Positions 8,258 to 17,836 of a DNA stretch of 64,000 nucleotides are shown in pieces. This stretch comes from Aquabacterium sp. (GTDB lineage: Bacteria; Pseudomonadota; Gammaproteobacteria; Burkholderiales; Burkholderiaceae_C). The stretch lies in NCBI GenBank assembly GCA_023150345.1, contig JAKLLB010000001.1:62001-126000 (forward strand), read 5' to 3'. The notes beneath the pieces were generated by a model. It saw only the letters and a list, made by a program, of their open reading frames with translations. It did no database searches and was not told the origin of the DNA. The first letter of the stretch is position 1; each line of letters starts with the position of its first letter. Made by a program: the position numbers and the translations under genes.

Positions 8258-10384
8258 TTATCGGCGCTGAGCAGCGCTTGAAGCCGCCTGCACTCGGCGC
8301 AGCGGGCGCGTCGCAGCGTCGAAGCGGCGCTTCCATTCGCGCTGCGGCAGATGACGGTTGGCCGGGCCGTAGCGCAACGCATCCAGTTCGCACAACGCGG
8401 AGACGATCTCGCGACCGGTCTCGCCGTGCCGCCGATGCACGGCCGCGGCCAGAGTGGCAGGTCCTTGGTGGGTGTGTGCCGGTACGTCCAGCGCTTGCAG
8501 CGCGCGGCAGACATGTGCGTGCAGGCGTGCCCAGGGATCCTGGCGATGGCGATCCCACCATGCCCAAGACGCGCCGGCGAGGGCCAGCGCGCTCAGCGCG
8601 CTGATCAGCGCGATCGCCATGTCCTGCATCGACGGCGCTTCCACGCCCAGGCTCGACAGCAGGTCGAACTGTCGGCTGCGCGAATAGTTCGTCACCCACT
8701 GGGCCCAGCGGCTGTCCAGCAGTTCCCAGGCCCGCCGAAGTCTCTCGGCAAGCGCCGGGTTCATGTTGACCAGCGTGTTGGCGACGAAGCCTCCGCGCAG
8801 GCGCAACGCGGCACCGAGGTCGATGCGTTCCGGCGCAACCGCGGCCGTGGGGTCGACCCTGACCCACCCCGTCCGCGGCTCCCAGTACTCCGCCCACGCG
8901 TGCGCATGGCTCTGGCGCACGATGCGCCACCCGTCCGCATCGGGCGGCTCGGCCCCCTGGTAGCCAGTGACGATGCGCGCCGGTACACCCATGGCGCGCA
9001 TCAGCACCACGAAAGAAGCAGCGTAGTGCTCGCAGAAGCCGACGCGCCGATCGAGCCAGAACTCGTCGACTGCGTCGATCCCATAGGTGCCCGGCGTCAG
9101 CGTGTAGCCGAAACCGGTGGTGCGCACGTGGGCGAGCAGAGCCTCGGCAAGTTGGCCCGGGTCGGCCTGGGCCAGTTCGGGCGACGCGCGCAGGCTGCGC
9201 GCCCACGCCACCGCACGCGGGTTGCGGTCGGCGGGTATTTGCCTCAGCGCGTCGTCGATCGATCGCGCCATGCGTGGCCCGATGCCGGATCGCCCGCCAG
9301 GACTGCGCAGCTGGGTGACCGAAGCCTGACGGGGCGCCGGGGGTGGCGTCGGCCAGGCTTGCGCGCTCAAGCGCTGGCGGTCCGTCACCAGGCGGTCGGT
9401 ACGCCAGACCAGCTCTTCGCTCAGCGTGGGCAACAGAGCGTCGGCGGAACCGCCGGGCCATGTGGGCAACTCGGGCGTGAACTCCAGCAGCGGCAACAGC
9501 GGCAGACGGATCGGCTCGAGCATCATCTCGTAGCGCACCGGCGCGCCGAGCCGGCGTACCAGCCCCAGTTCATCGCCACGCGTGGCCAGGCGCGGCGGGG
9601 ACTGGCGCCACTCGACTCCATCGAATCGGGTGAGCACCGGGCCACGGAAGTACAGCGCCTGCTGCGCAGGCTCCGATCCCTCGAATCGAACCCGAAACGC
9701 AATGGCCTCGTCGGTGGCCAGCTCGGCCACCCCGCCCATGCGCAGCGCGCCCGACAAGCCGGTGCGGCCCAGGCCATCCTGCGGCAACCCCCACAGGGGA
9801 CCGAAGCGCGGGAACAGCACGAAGAGCAGCACCATCAGCGGCACGCCCAGCATGGCCAGACGTGCGGCCGTTCCGCCGGCGCGGCGCAGGCTCGGCAGAC
9901 CCACCGGCATGCTCGACAGCACCTGCGCCGTCAACAAGCCCCAGGTGGAGACCAGCATCGACAGCGCGGTGAACATCGACTGCGAGTACAGGCAGTGGGT
10001 CAGCGTGAGGAAGAAGCCCAGGAAGAACACCACCAAGGTGTCGCGCCGGGTGCGCTGCTCCAGTGTCTTGAGGGCCAGCAGCAGCACCAGCAGCGTGACG
10101 CCGGCATCCTTGCCGAGCAAGGTGCGCTCGCTCCACAGCGTCAGGCCGGTGGCCAGTGCCAGCAGCGCCACCACCCACGCGCGCCGCGGCAGGGCGCCGT
10201 GCGTGAGCGCGATGCGGGCGCGCCAGCCCAGCAGCAGCAACGTGAGGCCTGTGCACCACGGCGGCAGGTGCATGAAGTGCGGCCCGGCCGTCCAGGCGAT
10301 CACCGCGAGCTGGAACAGCGTGTCGCGCGCCTCGCGCGGCTGGCGCTCCCAGCGTTGCGTCCAACGGTTGCCTGGTGCGGTCAT
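8258..10384 (-). CDS. TgpA-type membrane transglutaminase-like protein
   Basis: A 708-residue protein with an N-terminal block of membrane helices (roughly residues 20-200), a DUF3488-type region, and a periplasmic transglutaminase-like domain. The expected triad is visible: Cys in RVGFCEHYAASF, His in QSHAHAWAEYW and Asp in VRVDPTAAV. A last membrane helix lies near the C-terminus. Homologues such as Pseudomonas TgpA are membrane proteins with a periplasmic active site and an unclear substrate. The start overlaps the DUF58 stop (ATGA), so expression is coupled to moxR and the DUF58 gene. Confidence 0.88.
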   Translation of the reverse strand: MTAPGNRWTQRWERQPREARDTLFQLAVIAWTAGPHFMHLPPWCTGLTLLLLGWRARIALTHGALPRRAWVVALLALATGLTLWSERTLLGKDAGVTLLVLLLALKTLEQRTRRDTLVVFFLGFFLTLTHCLYSQSMFTALSMLVSTWGLLTAQVLSSMPVGLPSLRRAGGTAARLAMLGVPLMVLLFVLFPRFGPLWGLPQDGLGRTGLSGALRMGGVAELATDEAIAFRVRFEGSEPAQQALYFRGPVLTRFDGVEWRQSPPRLATRGDELGLVRRLGAPVRYEMMLEPIRLPLLPLLEFTPELPTWPGGSADALLPTLSEELVWRTDRLVTDRQRLSAQAWPTPPPAPRQASVTQLRSPGGRSGIGPRMARSIDDALRQIPADRNPRAVAWARSLRASPELAQADPGQLAEALLAHVRTTGFGYTLTPGTYGIDAVDEFWLDRRVGFCEHYAASFVVLMRAMGVPARIVTGYQGAEPPDADGWRIVRQSHAHAWAEYWEPRTGWVRVDPTAAVAPERIDLGAALRLRGGFVANTLVNMNPALAERLRRAWELLDSRWAQWVTNYSRSRQFDLLSSLGVEAPSMQDMAIALISALSALALAGASWAWWDRHRQDPWARLHAHVCRALQALDVPAHTHQGPATLAAAVHRRHGETGREIVSALCELDALRYGPANRHLPQREWKRRFDAATRPLRRVQAASSAAQRR

Positions 10385-11400
10385 CGGTGCTCCCGACGCG
10401 CTGTTGGTGCCGCAATGCCGGTGATCCGATCGCCGGGTACCTGCCAACGCGCGAGTGCTTCCAGCACCCGTCGGCGATGGTCCTCACCGGTTGCGCGGGG
10501 CAGCTCGCTGCCCGGCAGGCGCAGGCCGAAGCTGGCGCCCTGCTGTTCAGCCAGCAACGCCCACGCGGCCAGCCGGGACAGGCGTTGCTCTGCATCGGGC
10601 AGCGCCGCGGCGGCGTAGTCCAGCCACAGCTCGCTTTGCGCGCTGTGGGTGCCGTCGCGGCTGACGAGCTCGCCCGTGCGGGCAGCCTTTTTCCATACCA
10701 CCTGGCGCAAGGCGTCGCCACGGCGCCAGGCGCGTACGCCATCGAACTCGCTGCCCGAACTGGCCACCGTCGAGCTCCCGGTGCCGGCGGCGGCTTGCGT
10801 GGCGGGCAGTGCCTGGGGCGGATGCTCCGGCCGGGGATACACCAGCACCTCGCCGGCCGGACGCCAGACCGTCCAGGCGCGGAACAAGCCGAGCGGAAAC
10901 TGGGTCTCGGCGGTCACGGTGGGCAGCAGGTGCACGCCGCGCGAGGGCGCCAGGAACGACAGGCGGGCGATGCAGTGGCCCTGGTCCGGCACATCGACCC
11001 AGGCCACGCCCTGCGTGCCGGTGCGGTGTATGCCCAATCCGATGCCGATGCGCGCTGAGCCGGGGTTGTCGATCACGATGTCCAGGCATGCGGCATCGCC
11101 CGCGTACACCGGCTGCGGCGAACGGGTGCGCAGCTGCAGGCCGCGCAGGTTGCCGTGGGTCTGGTGCATGGCCACCAACGCTGCGCCACTGAGCAGGAAG
11201 ATCAGCCCGTAGCCCAGGTTGAGCTGGTAGTTGATGGCGGCCAGCAGCATCGCCACGAGCGTTGCGGCGAAGGCCCAGCCCGCGCGCGTGGGCAGGATGT
11301 AGATGGTGCCCTGGTCCAGCGACCACGTCTCGCTGCGAGGTCGCCGTGTCTCGAGGTAGTGCTCGAGCCTTTCAAGCGGGCGCAGGCGCCAGGTGGTCAC
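10381..11400 (-). CDS. DUF58 domain protein
   Basis: A 339-residue membrane-anchored DUF58 protein, usually the partner of a MoxR ATPase. Two membrane helices lie near residues 38-80. The conserved block GSEFDGVRAWRRGDALRQVVWKKAARTG, which defines the family, lies in the C-terminal half. The start is GTG, overlapping the moxR stop (GTGA). The TgpA-like gene starts inside its own stop codon. Role inferred: part of a MoxR/DUF58/transglutaminase unit acting on the cell envelope. Confidence 0.88.
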   Translation of the reverse strand: MTTWRLRPLERLEHYLETRRPRSETWSLDQGTIYILPTRAGWAFAATLVAMLLAAINYQLNLGYGLIFLLSGAALVAMHQTHGNLRGLQLRTRSPQPVYAGDAACLDIVIDNPGSARIGIGLGIHRTGTQGVAWVDVPDQGHCIARLSFLAPSRGVHLLPTVTAETQFPLGLFRAWTVWRPAGEVLVYPRPEHPPQALPATQAAAGTGSSTVASSGSEFDGVRAWRRGDALRQVVWKKAARTGELVSRDGTHSAQSELWLDYAAAALPDAEQRLSRLAAWALLAEQQGASFGLRLPGSELPRATGEDHRRRVLEALARWQVPGDRITGIAAPTARREHR

Positions 11401-12326
11401 GGCAAGGGCACCGCCTCGATCATGGCGCGCACCTGCTCGACCCGGCCCCGCCCGGCTCCGGCCACAGGGACCAGCCGGTGCGCCGCGGTCTGCGGCAGGA
11501 TCGCCTGCACATCCTCGGGCGCGACGTAGGTTCGCTGCGCCAAGAGCGCCCGCGCACGTGCAGCGCGCAGGATGGCGATGCCTGCGCGCGGGCTCAGGCC
11601 TTCCACGAACCAGCGGCCGTTGCGGGTGGCGGCAATCAACGCCTGCAGGTAGTCCAGCAAGGCATCTGACGCCTGCACGCGCTGCACCGCCTGCTGTGCG
11701 GCCATCAGGAGTGCTGGCTCCATCACCGCGCCCAGCCGTTCGATGGCGTGCCGGCGGTCCTCGCCGGCCAGCAAGGCGCGCTCACTGGCGCGGTCGGGAT
11801 AGCCCAGCGTGATGCACATCAGGAAGCGATCGAGCTGGCTCTCAGGCAGGGGGTAGGTGCCCAGCTGGTCGGTCGGGTTCTGTGTGGCGATCACGAAAAA
11901 GGGTCGGGGCAGGGGGCGGGTTTCGTTCTCGACGCTGACCTGGTGTTCTTCCATGGCCTCGAGCAGGGCGCTCTGTGTCTTCGGCCCAGCGCGATTGATC
12001 TCGTCGGCCAGCAGCACCTGCGTGAAGACCGGGCCCGGGTGGAAGACGAAGGTCTCCCGGCTGCGCTCGAACACGCTCACGCCGACCAGGTCCGAGGGCA
12101 TCAGGTCGGCAGTGAACTGCACCCGTGAGAACTTCAGCCCCAGCGAGACCGCCAGAGCATGGGCCAACGTGGTCTTGCCCACGCCCGGCACGTCCTCGAT
12201 CAGGAGGTGGCCGCCGGCCAGCAGGCAGGCCACGCAGTCCTCGATCTGCGGCCGCTTGCCCACGATGATCGTGCTAATCTGATCCGTGAGACGGGCGAGG
12301 TGATGCGCGAGCGGATGGTCTGCCAT
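11397..12326 (-). CDS. MoxR-family AAA+ ATPase
   Basis: A 309-residue AAA+ ATPase, thought to act as a chaperone for maturation of partner complexes. Walker A is DVPGVGKTTLA and Walker B is VLLADEINRA. The sensor 1 region is FFVIATQNPTDQLG, and the arginine-finger side is LPESQLDRFLM. The start at 12326 (MADHPLAHH) is preferred over upstream in-frame ATGs because it leaves room for divergent promoters toward the HDAC-like gene. First gene of a four-gene operon running to mltB. Confidence 0.9.
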   Translation of the reverse strand: MADHPLAHHLARLTDQISTIIVGKRPQIEDCVACLLAGGHLLIEDVPGVGKTTLAHALAVSLGLKFSRVQFTADLMPSDLVGVSVFERSRETFVFHPGPVFTQVLLADEINRAGPKTQSALLEAMEEHQVSVENETRPLPRPFFVIATQNPTDQLGTYPLPESQLDRFLMCITLGYPDRASERALLAGEDRRHAIERLGAVMEPALLMAAQQAVQRVQASDALLDYLQALIAATRNGRWFVEGLSPRAGIAILRAARARALLAQRTYVAPEDVQAILPQTAAHRLVPVAGAGRGRVEQVRAMIEAVPLP

Positions 12327-12363
12327 GCGCTGCACCATAGCCGAAAACCTGCCAGCGTTGCCG

Positions 12364-13299
12364 ATGTCCACCGCGTACTACACACACACCGACTGCCGAT
12401 TGCACGACATGGGCGAGGGCCACCCCGAGTGCCCGCGGCGGCTCGACGCCATCAACGACCAGTTGCTGAGTTCCGGGCTCGACATGGCCCTGATGCGCAT
12501 GGATGCGCCGCTGGCAACACTGGAGCAACTCGAGCGTGCGCACAGCACGGGCTACGTGGTCCAGTTGCGTGACTTCCTCGAGCAACTGCAGTCCAGCGGC
12601 GAGTCGCGCCACCTGGACCCCGACACGGTGGCTTGCCCAGCCACCTGGCGTGCTGCGCTGCGTGCGGCCGGGGCAGCGGTGGCCGCGACCGAAGCCGTTG
12701 TGCGCGGCGATGTGACCAATGCGTTTTGCGCCGTGCGACCCCCAGGGCACCATGCCACGCGCGACGAGACCATGGGCTTTTGCTTCTTCAACAACGTGGC
12801 CGTTGCGGCGCGGCATGCCCTGGACGTGCTGGGCCTGCGCCGGGTGGCCATCGTCGACTTCGATGTCCACCATGGCAACGGCACGGAGGACATCGTCGCT
12901 GGCGACGATCGCATCCTGATGGCCAGCTTCTTCCAGCATCCGCTGTACCCGAACAGCGGTGCCGTGCCCAGGGGCACCAACATGGTCAATGTCCCGATAC
13001 CACCTTACACGCGCGGGATGGAGATACGCGAAATCATCGAGGCCATGTGGATGCCGCGGCTGGAGGAGTACCGCCCGCAGATGCTGTTCATCTCCGCTGG
13101 ATTCGACGGCCATCGCGAGGACGATCTCGGCCAGCTCGGCCTGGTCGAAGCCGACTACGAGTGGATCACCCGGCGCCTGAAGGACCTCGCCGACCGTCAC
13201 TGCAAGGGGCGCATCGTCTCGTGCCTGGAGGGCGGCTATGCACTGAGCGCGCTGGGCCGCAGCGTGGTGGCGCACCTGCGCGTCCTGGCTGACGTTTGA
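12364..13299 (+). CDS. Histone-deacetylase-like Zn amidohydrolase
   Basis: A 311-residue member of the class II HDAC / acetoin utilisation / acetylpolyamine amidohydrolase superfamily. The zinc and catalytic motifs are present: HPECPRRL, RPPGHHA, GFCFFNNVAVAA, VDFDVHHGNGTED and ISAGFDGHREDDLGQL, ending with SCLEGGY. It should deacylate a small amine or protein lysine; the substrate is not decidable. It is divergent from moxR, and 13 bases ahead of the mechanosensitive channel gene, so the two are likely co-transcribed. Confidence 0.9.
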   Translation: MSTAYYTHTDCRLHDMGEGHPECPRRLDAINDQLLSSGLDMALMRMDAPLATLEQLERAHSTGYVVQLRDFLEQLQSSGESRHLDPDTVACPATWRAALRAAGAAVAATEAVVRGDVTNAFCAVRPPGHHATRDETMGFCFFNNVAVAARHALDVLGLRRVAIVDFDVHHGNGTEDIVAGDDRILMASFFQHPLYPNSGAVPRGTNMVNVPIPPYTRGMEIREIIEAMWMPRLEEYRPQMLFISAGFDGHREDDLGQLGLVEADYEWITRRLKDLADRHCKGRIVSCLEGGYALSALGRSVVAHLRVLADV

Positions 13300-13312
13300 G
13301 AGACCGGCACCG

Positions 13313-14551
13313 ATGCAGATGAGCGACGAGCTTGCGCAGTGGCTCGCGGGGTTGCTGCGGCCCACTGTGCTGCTGGAGGCAGCGGCGCTGGCGGTCTGCG
13401 TCGCAACGGCTTGGGCCGTGCTGCGCGCCACCCGCAAGGCGGCACCGGGCAGCATCTGGTTCGGCGAACGCATATTCGACGGCGTGCTCTTTGCGCTGCT
13501 GGCGTTGGCGCTGGCCATGCTGGCGCGGTGGCTGCTCCAGGGGCACCTGCCCATAGCGCTGCTTCGGTTGGCGGTGCCGGTGCTGGCCAGTCTGGCGGTC
13601 ATCCGGCTGGTGGCTCGCGTGCTGCATGTCACGTTCCCGCAGTCGTCGCTGGTGAGGGTGCTCGAGCGCACCGTGTCGTGGCTGATCTGGCTGGCGCTTG
13701 TGCTGTGGCTGACCGGCCTGTTGCCGTTGGTGCTGCAGGAGATGGAAGCGCTGAGCTGGCGCATCGGCGGCACGCCGGTCAGCCTGCGCAGCCTGGTCGA
13801 GGGCGTGCTCACGGCCGGTGTCGTTCTGGTCATCGTGCTGTGGCTGTCGGCCGCGATCGAGGCGCGGCTGCTGGCCGCCGACGGCGTGAACCTCTCCGTG
13901 CGCAAGATCGCAGCCAATGCCACCCGCGCCGGCCTGCTGTTGGTGGGTGTGCTGGTGGCGTTGTCTGCGGCCGGGATTCCCCTGGGGGCGCTGTCGGTCT
14001 TCGGCGGCGCGCTGGGCGTGGGCCTGGGCATCGGCCTGCAGAAGCTGGCGGCCAACTACGTCAGCGGCTTCGTCATCCTGGCCGAGCGGTCACTGCGCAT
14101 CGGCGACCTGGTCAAGGTGGACAACTTCGAGGGCCGGATCACCGACATCACGACCCGCTACACGGTGATTCGTGCACCCAACGGTCGCGAGTCCATCGTG
14201 CCCAACGAATTGCTGATCACGCAGCGCGTCGAAAACTGCTCGTTCGCTGACCGCAACCTGGCACTCAACACGGTGGTGCAGGTGGCCTATGGCACCGACC
14301 TGCCGGCGCTGATGCCGAAGCTGGCGCTGGCAGTGGCGGCAGTCGAGCGTGTGCTGACCGATCCGGCGCCCGGCGTTCTGCTGAGTGGCTTTGCTGCCGA
14401 CGGCCTGGAGTTGACGATCGGTTACTGGGTCGGCGACCCCGAAAATGGAACATTGAACGTGCGCAGCCAGGTCAATTTGGCGGTGCTCCAGTGCCTGACC
14501 ACCGAGGGTGTCGAGATACCGTTCCCGCAACGCGTGATTCGCAACGCGTGA
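13313..14551 (+). CDS. MscS-family mechanosensitive ion channel
   Basis: A 412-residue inner-membrane channel that opens under membrane tension. Several N-terminal helices precede the pore-lining TM3 and beta domain characteristic of MscS. The glycine/alanine-rich TM3 reads SVFGGALGVGLGIGLQKLAANY, followed by SGFVILAERSLRIGDLVKV and APNGRESIVPNELL. It is longer than E. coli MscS because of extra N-terminal helices. ATG 13313 is used; ATG 13319 is an equally good alternative. It follows the HDAC-like gene with 13 bases between. Confidence 0.9.
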   Translation: MQMSDELAQWLAGLLRPTVLLEAAALAVCVATAWAVLRATRKAAPGSIWFGERIFDGVLFALLALALAMLARWLLQGHLPIALLRLAVPVLASLAVIRLVARVLHVTFPQSSLVRVLERTVSWLIWLALVLWLTGLLPLVLQEMEALSWRIGGTPVSLRSLVEGVLTAGVVLVIVLWLSAAIEARLLAADGVNLSVRKIAANATRAGLLLVGVLVALSAAGIPLGALSVFGGALGVGLGIGLQKLAANYVSGFVILAERSLRIGDLVKVDNFEGRITDITTRYTVIRAPNGRESIVPNELLITQRVENCSFADRNLALNTVVQVAYGTDLPALMPKLALAVAAVERVLTDPAPGVLLSGFAADGLELTIGYWVGDPENGTLNVRSQVNLAVLQCLTTEGVEIPFPQRVIRNA

Positions 14552-14568
14552 GTTCGTGCGGGTTTTGC

Positions 14569-16086
14569 TCAGCCGGGCGGCAATGTCCCGTCGATGCGAA
14601 ACTTGAACGTGCTGCCCTGGCCTACGCGGCTGGTCACGGTGAGTGCTCCGCCCATCTGATGCACCAGGCGCTGGCTGATGGCCAGGCCCAGGCCGGTACC
14701 CGCAGACCGGCCAGGAGCATCGCGGGACTGCTCGAAAGGCTCGAAGATCCGCTCCAGGTCTTCGGGCGGGATGCCCGCGCCGGTGTCGTGGACCTCGAAC
14801 TCGACGATGCACGACTGCGAGCTGCGTTCGACCGCCTTGACGATCAAGTCGACGCGACCGGTGTCGGTGAACTTCACCGCGTTGCCCAGCAGATTGAGCA
14901 ACACCTGCCGCAATCGCGTTTCGTCGGCTGTCCAGTGTTGCGGCAGTCCCGCATCGGCCTCGACGCCGAACTGCAAGCCCTTTTCATCGGCGCGCAGGCG
15001 GACCATCGCATCGAGGCCGCGCAGGAATGCGCGCAGATCGATGCGCGCTGGCTGCAATTCGGCGCGCCCGGCCTCGATGCGGGCCAGGTCCAGCACATCC
15101 ACCACCAGCGCCAGCAAGTGCTCGCCGCTGTGACGTATGGTCTCCAGCCCGGTTGCCTGCCGCTCGTTGAGACCGCCGCCCATGCGCAGCAGCTGGGCGT
15201 AGCCGAGGATGGCGTTCAAGGGTGTCCGCAGCTCATGGCTCATGTGGGCCAGGAAGGCACTCTTGGCCTGGCTGGCCGACTCGGCACGGTCCTTTGCGTC
15301 CTGCAACTCGGCCGTGCGGTGAGCCACCAGATCTTCGAGGTGATCCCGATGCGCCCGCAGTTCGGATTGAACCTGCTCGCGCTCGTGCAGGGCTTCGCCC
15401 AGGCGATGGCTCATCTCGTTGAGTGCGCGCACCACATCATCGAGTTCGTCGGGCTGCACGCTCGAACCACGATCGAGCATCAGCGGGCGCTCCAATGCGT
15501 CGACCTGCAGGCTGCGAGCGTGCGATGCCATGCGTTCCAGGTGGCGCGTGATCGACAGCCTCACCAGGTAGAGGATGAACAGCGCCACGGCAGCGGTCTT
15601 GGCGAACTGCGTGGCCACGATGATGAGTGCCCGGTCCCACAGGCGGGCATAGATGTCTGCCAACCCCAACCCGACCGTGAGCGTCCCCAATTCGGCTTGC
15701 GCATCGGCTGGCGAGCGCAGGGAGAAGACTTGGCTGCGCAGCCCCACGGCATCCGGATTTCCGGCACTGAAGCGCTCGCCGACTCGGCCTTCCACCTTGA
15801 CGTAGGCCACGTCGGGCAGCGCCAGCAGGCCATTGAGCTGGCGCTGGATCTGCGCGGCATCCAGCGCCCAAAGGCTCGCGGCCAATGCGGGCACATAGGC
15901 CCTCTCCGCTTGCTGGAAGCGCCGTTCGAGCTCGGTCACCTGGCCGCGGTAGTCCAGCCACAGCTGTACGCCGGTGGCCAATAGTGCAGCCAACGTGCTG
16001 GCCAGAACGATGGCCGCCAGCAGCCGCGGCCCGAGCCGCGCGCGCTTGCGCGGCCTGGGTGGGGCTGGCACGGCGGTTGGCTCCAT
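14569..16086 (-). CDS. Membrane sensor histidine kinase (orphan)
   Basis: A 505-residue two-component kinase. Membrane helices lie at about residues 21-42 and 153-175, enclosing a periplasmic sensor of about 110 residues. These are followed by a HAMP-like linker, a coiled-coil stretch, HisKA with phospho-acceptor His284 (HMSHELRTP), and HATPase motifs ([40 protein letters not shown]). No receiver domain and no response regulator gene is adjacent, so the partner is elsewhere. Its catalytic half closely resembles the hybrid kinase at 31.2-33.6 kb. It is convergent with the MscS gene. Confidence 0.92.
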   Translation of the reverse strand: MEPTAVPAPPRPRKRARLGPRLLAAIVLASTLAALLATGVQLWLDYRGQVTELERRFQQAERAYVPALAASLWALDAAQIQRQLNGLLALPDVAYVKVEGRVGERFSAGNPDAVGLRSQVFSLRSPADAQAELGTLTVGLGLADIYARLWDRALIIVATQFAKTAAVALFILYLVRLSITRHLERMASHARSLQVDALERPLMLDRGSSVQPDELDDVVRALNEMSHRLGEALHEREQVQSELRAHRDHLEDLVAHRTAELQDAKDRAESASQAKSAFLAHMSHELRTPLNAILGYAQLLRMGGGLNERQATGLETIRHSGEHLLALVVDVLDLARIEAGRAELQPARIDLRAFLRGLDAMVRLRADEKGLQFGVEADAGLPQHWTADETRLRQVLLNLLGNAVKFTDTGRVDLIVKAVERSSQSCIVEFEVHDTGAGIPPEDLERIFEPFEQSRDAPGRSAGTGLGLAISQRLVHQMGGALTVTSRVGQGSTFKFRIDGTLPPG

Positions 16087-16104
16087 CGCCGCACCTTGTA
16101 CCTG

Positions 16105-17631
16105 TCAGGCCACGGTCACGGGGATCTTGCCGATGCGCGCCTGCCACTGGCGTGGCCCGGTCTCGTGCACGCTGGTGCCCGTGGCGTCTACCGCGACGGT
16201 GACGGGCATGTCGCGCACATCGAACTCGTAGATGGCTTCCATGCCGAGGTCTTCGAAGGCCACCACGCGCGCGGCCTTGATGGCCTTGGCCACCAGGTAG
16301 GCCGCACCGCCCACGGCCATGAGGTAGGCGCTGCGGGCATCGCGGATGGCCTCGATGGCCACAGGGCCGCGCTCGGCCTTGCCCACCATCGAGATCAGGC
16401 CGGTCTGCTCCAGCATCATGCGGGTGAACTTGTCCATGCGCGTGGCGGTGGTGGGGCCGGCCGGGCCCACCACCTCGTCACGCACCGGATCGACCGGACC
16501 GACGTAATAGATGACGCGGTTCGTGAAGTCCACGGGCAGCTTCTCGCCACGCGCGAGCATGTCCTGGATGCGCTGGTGCGCGGCGTCGCGGCCGGTGAGC
16601 ATGCGGCCGTTGAGCAGCAGCGTGTCGCCGGGCTTCCAGCTCGCGACTTCATCGCGCGTGAGCGTGTCGAGATTGACCCTGCGGCTGCGCTGCGCATCGG
16701 GTGCCCAGTGCACATCGGGCCACAGGCTCAGACTGGGCGGGTCGAGGTAGACCGGGCCGGAGCCGTCCATCACGAAGTGCGCGTGGCGGGTGGCCGCGCA
16801 GTTGGGGATCATGGCGATGGGCTTGCTCGCCGCGTGGGTCGGGAAGGTCTTGATCTTCACGTCGAGCACCGTGGTCAGGCCGCCCAGCCCCTGCGCGCCG
16901 ATGCCCAGCGCATTGACCTTCTCGTACAGCTCGATGCGCAACTCCTCGAGCTTGTCGCGCGGGCCGCGCTGCAGCAGCTCGTACATGTCGATGTCGTCCA
17001 TCAGCGCCTGCTTGGCCATCAGCGTCGCCTTCTCGGCCGTGCCGCCCACGCCGATGCCCAGCATGCCCGGCGGGCACCAGCCGGCGCCCATGGTCGGCAC
17101 CGTCTTGAGCACCCAGTCGACGATGGAGTCGCTGGGATTGAGCATGTAGACCTTGCTCTTGTTCTCGCTGCCGCCGCCCTTGGCCGCGACGGTGACACCG
17201 AGCTTGTCACCGGGCACCACATCCATGAACACCACCGCAGGGGTGTTGTCGCGGGTGTTGCGCCGCTCGAAGATCGGGTCGGCGAGCACCGAGGCGCGCA
17301 GCCGGTTGTCGGCGTTGTTGTAGGCGCGGCGCACGCCTTCGTCGGCGGCCTCCTGGATCGAGCCGTCGAAGCCCTCCCAGCGCACGTCCATGCCGATCTC
17401 GAGGAACACGTTGACGATGCCGGTGTCCTGGCAGATTGGCCTGTGGCCCTCGGCGCACATGCGCGAGTTGGTCAGGATCTGCGCGATCGCGTCACGCGCC
17501 GCCGGGCTTTGCTCGCGCTCGTAGGCGCGCGCCAGGTGGGCGATGTAGTCGCTGGGGTGGTAGTAGCTGATGAACTGCAGCGCGGCGGCCACGCTCTCGA
17601 TCAGGTCGTCGCGTCGGATGGTGGTGGTCAT
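16105..17631 (-). CDS. Fumarate hydratase, class I (Fe-S)
   Basis: Oxygen-sensitive 4Fe-4S fumarase that interconverts fumarate and L-malate in the TCA cycle. The 508-residue single-chain form carries both alpha and beta regions. Likely cluster cysteines are C67 (RPICQDTG), C186 (GAGWCPPG) and C278 (IPNCAATRH). The C-terminal half has NGRMLTGRDAAH and GPTTATRMDKF. Start is ATG at 17631. It lies 18 bases after the kinase start on the same strand. It could be named fumA or fumB by analogy. Confidence 0.93.
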   Translation of the reverse strand: MTTTIRRDDLIESVAAALQFISYYHPSDYIAHLARAYEREQSPAARDAIAQILTNSRMCAEGHRPICQDTGIVNVFLEIGMDVRWEGFDGSIQEAADEGVRRAYNNADNRLRASVLADPIFERRNTRDNTPAVVFMDVVPGDKLGVTVAAKGGGSENKSKVYMLNPSDSIVDWVLKTVPTMGAGWCPPGMLGIGVGGTAEKATLMAKQALMDDIDMYELLQRGPRDKLEELRIELYEKVNALGIGAQGLGGLTTVLDVKIKTFPTHAASKPIAMIPNCAATRHAHFVMDGSGPVYLDPPSLSLWPDVHWAPDAQRSRRVNLDTLTRDEVASWKPGDTLLLNGRMLTGRDAAHQRIQDMLARGEKLPVDFTNRVIYYVGPVDPVRDEVVGPAGPTTATRMDKFTRMMLEQTGLISMVGKAERGPVAIEAIRDARSAYLMAVGGAAYLVAKAIKAARVVAFEDLGMEAIYEFDVRDMPVTVAVDATGTSVHETGPRQWQARIGKIPVTVA

Positions 17632-17836
17632 GGCGGTCGGGGAGGAGGGCGGAAGAAGGGCCGGTGCACGGGCTGCGGGAGCGCGTCGGTCCCGCGATGG
17701 TGCACCGTGCCGCGAGTGTAGCCAGCGGGACTGGTGGCAAGCTGACGCATCGCAGGCGGGCCATGGGTCATGAAGTGTCATCGCGCTCGGGTATCGTCGC
17801 TGCAGGCGCGCATCGCGGCGCATCCGGTATCGAACC

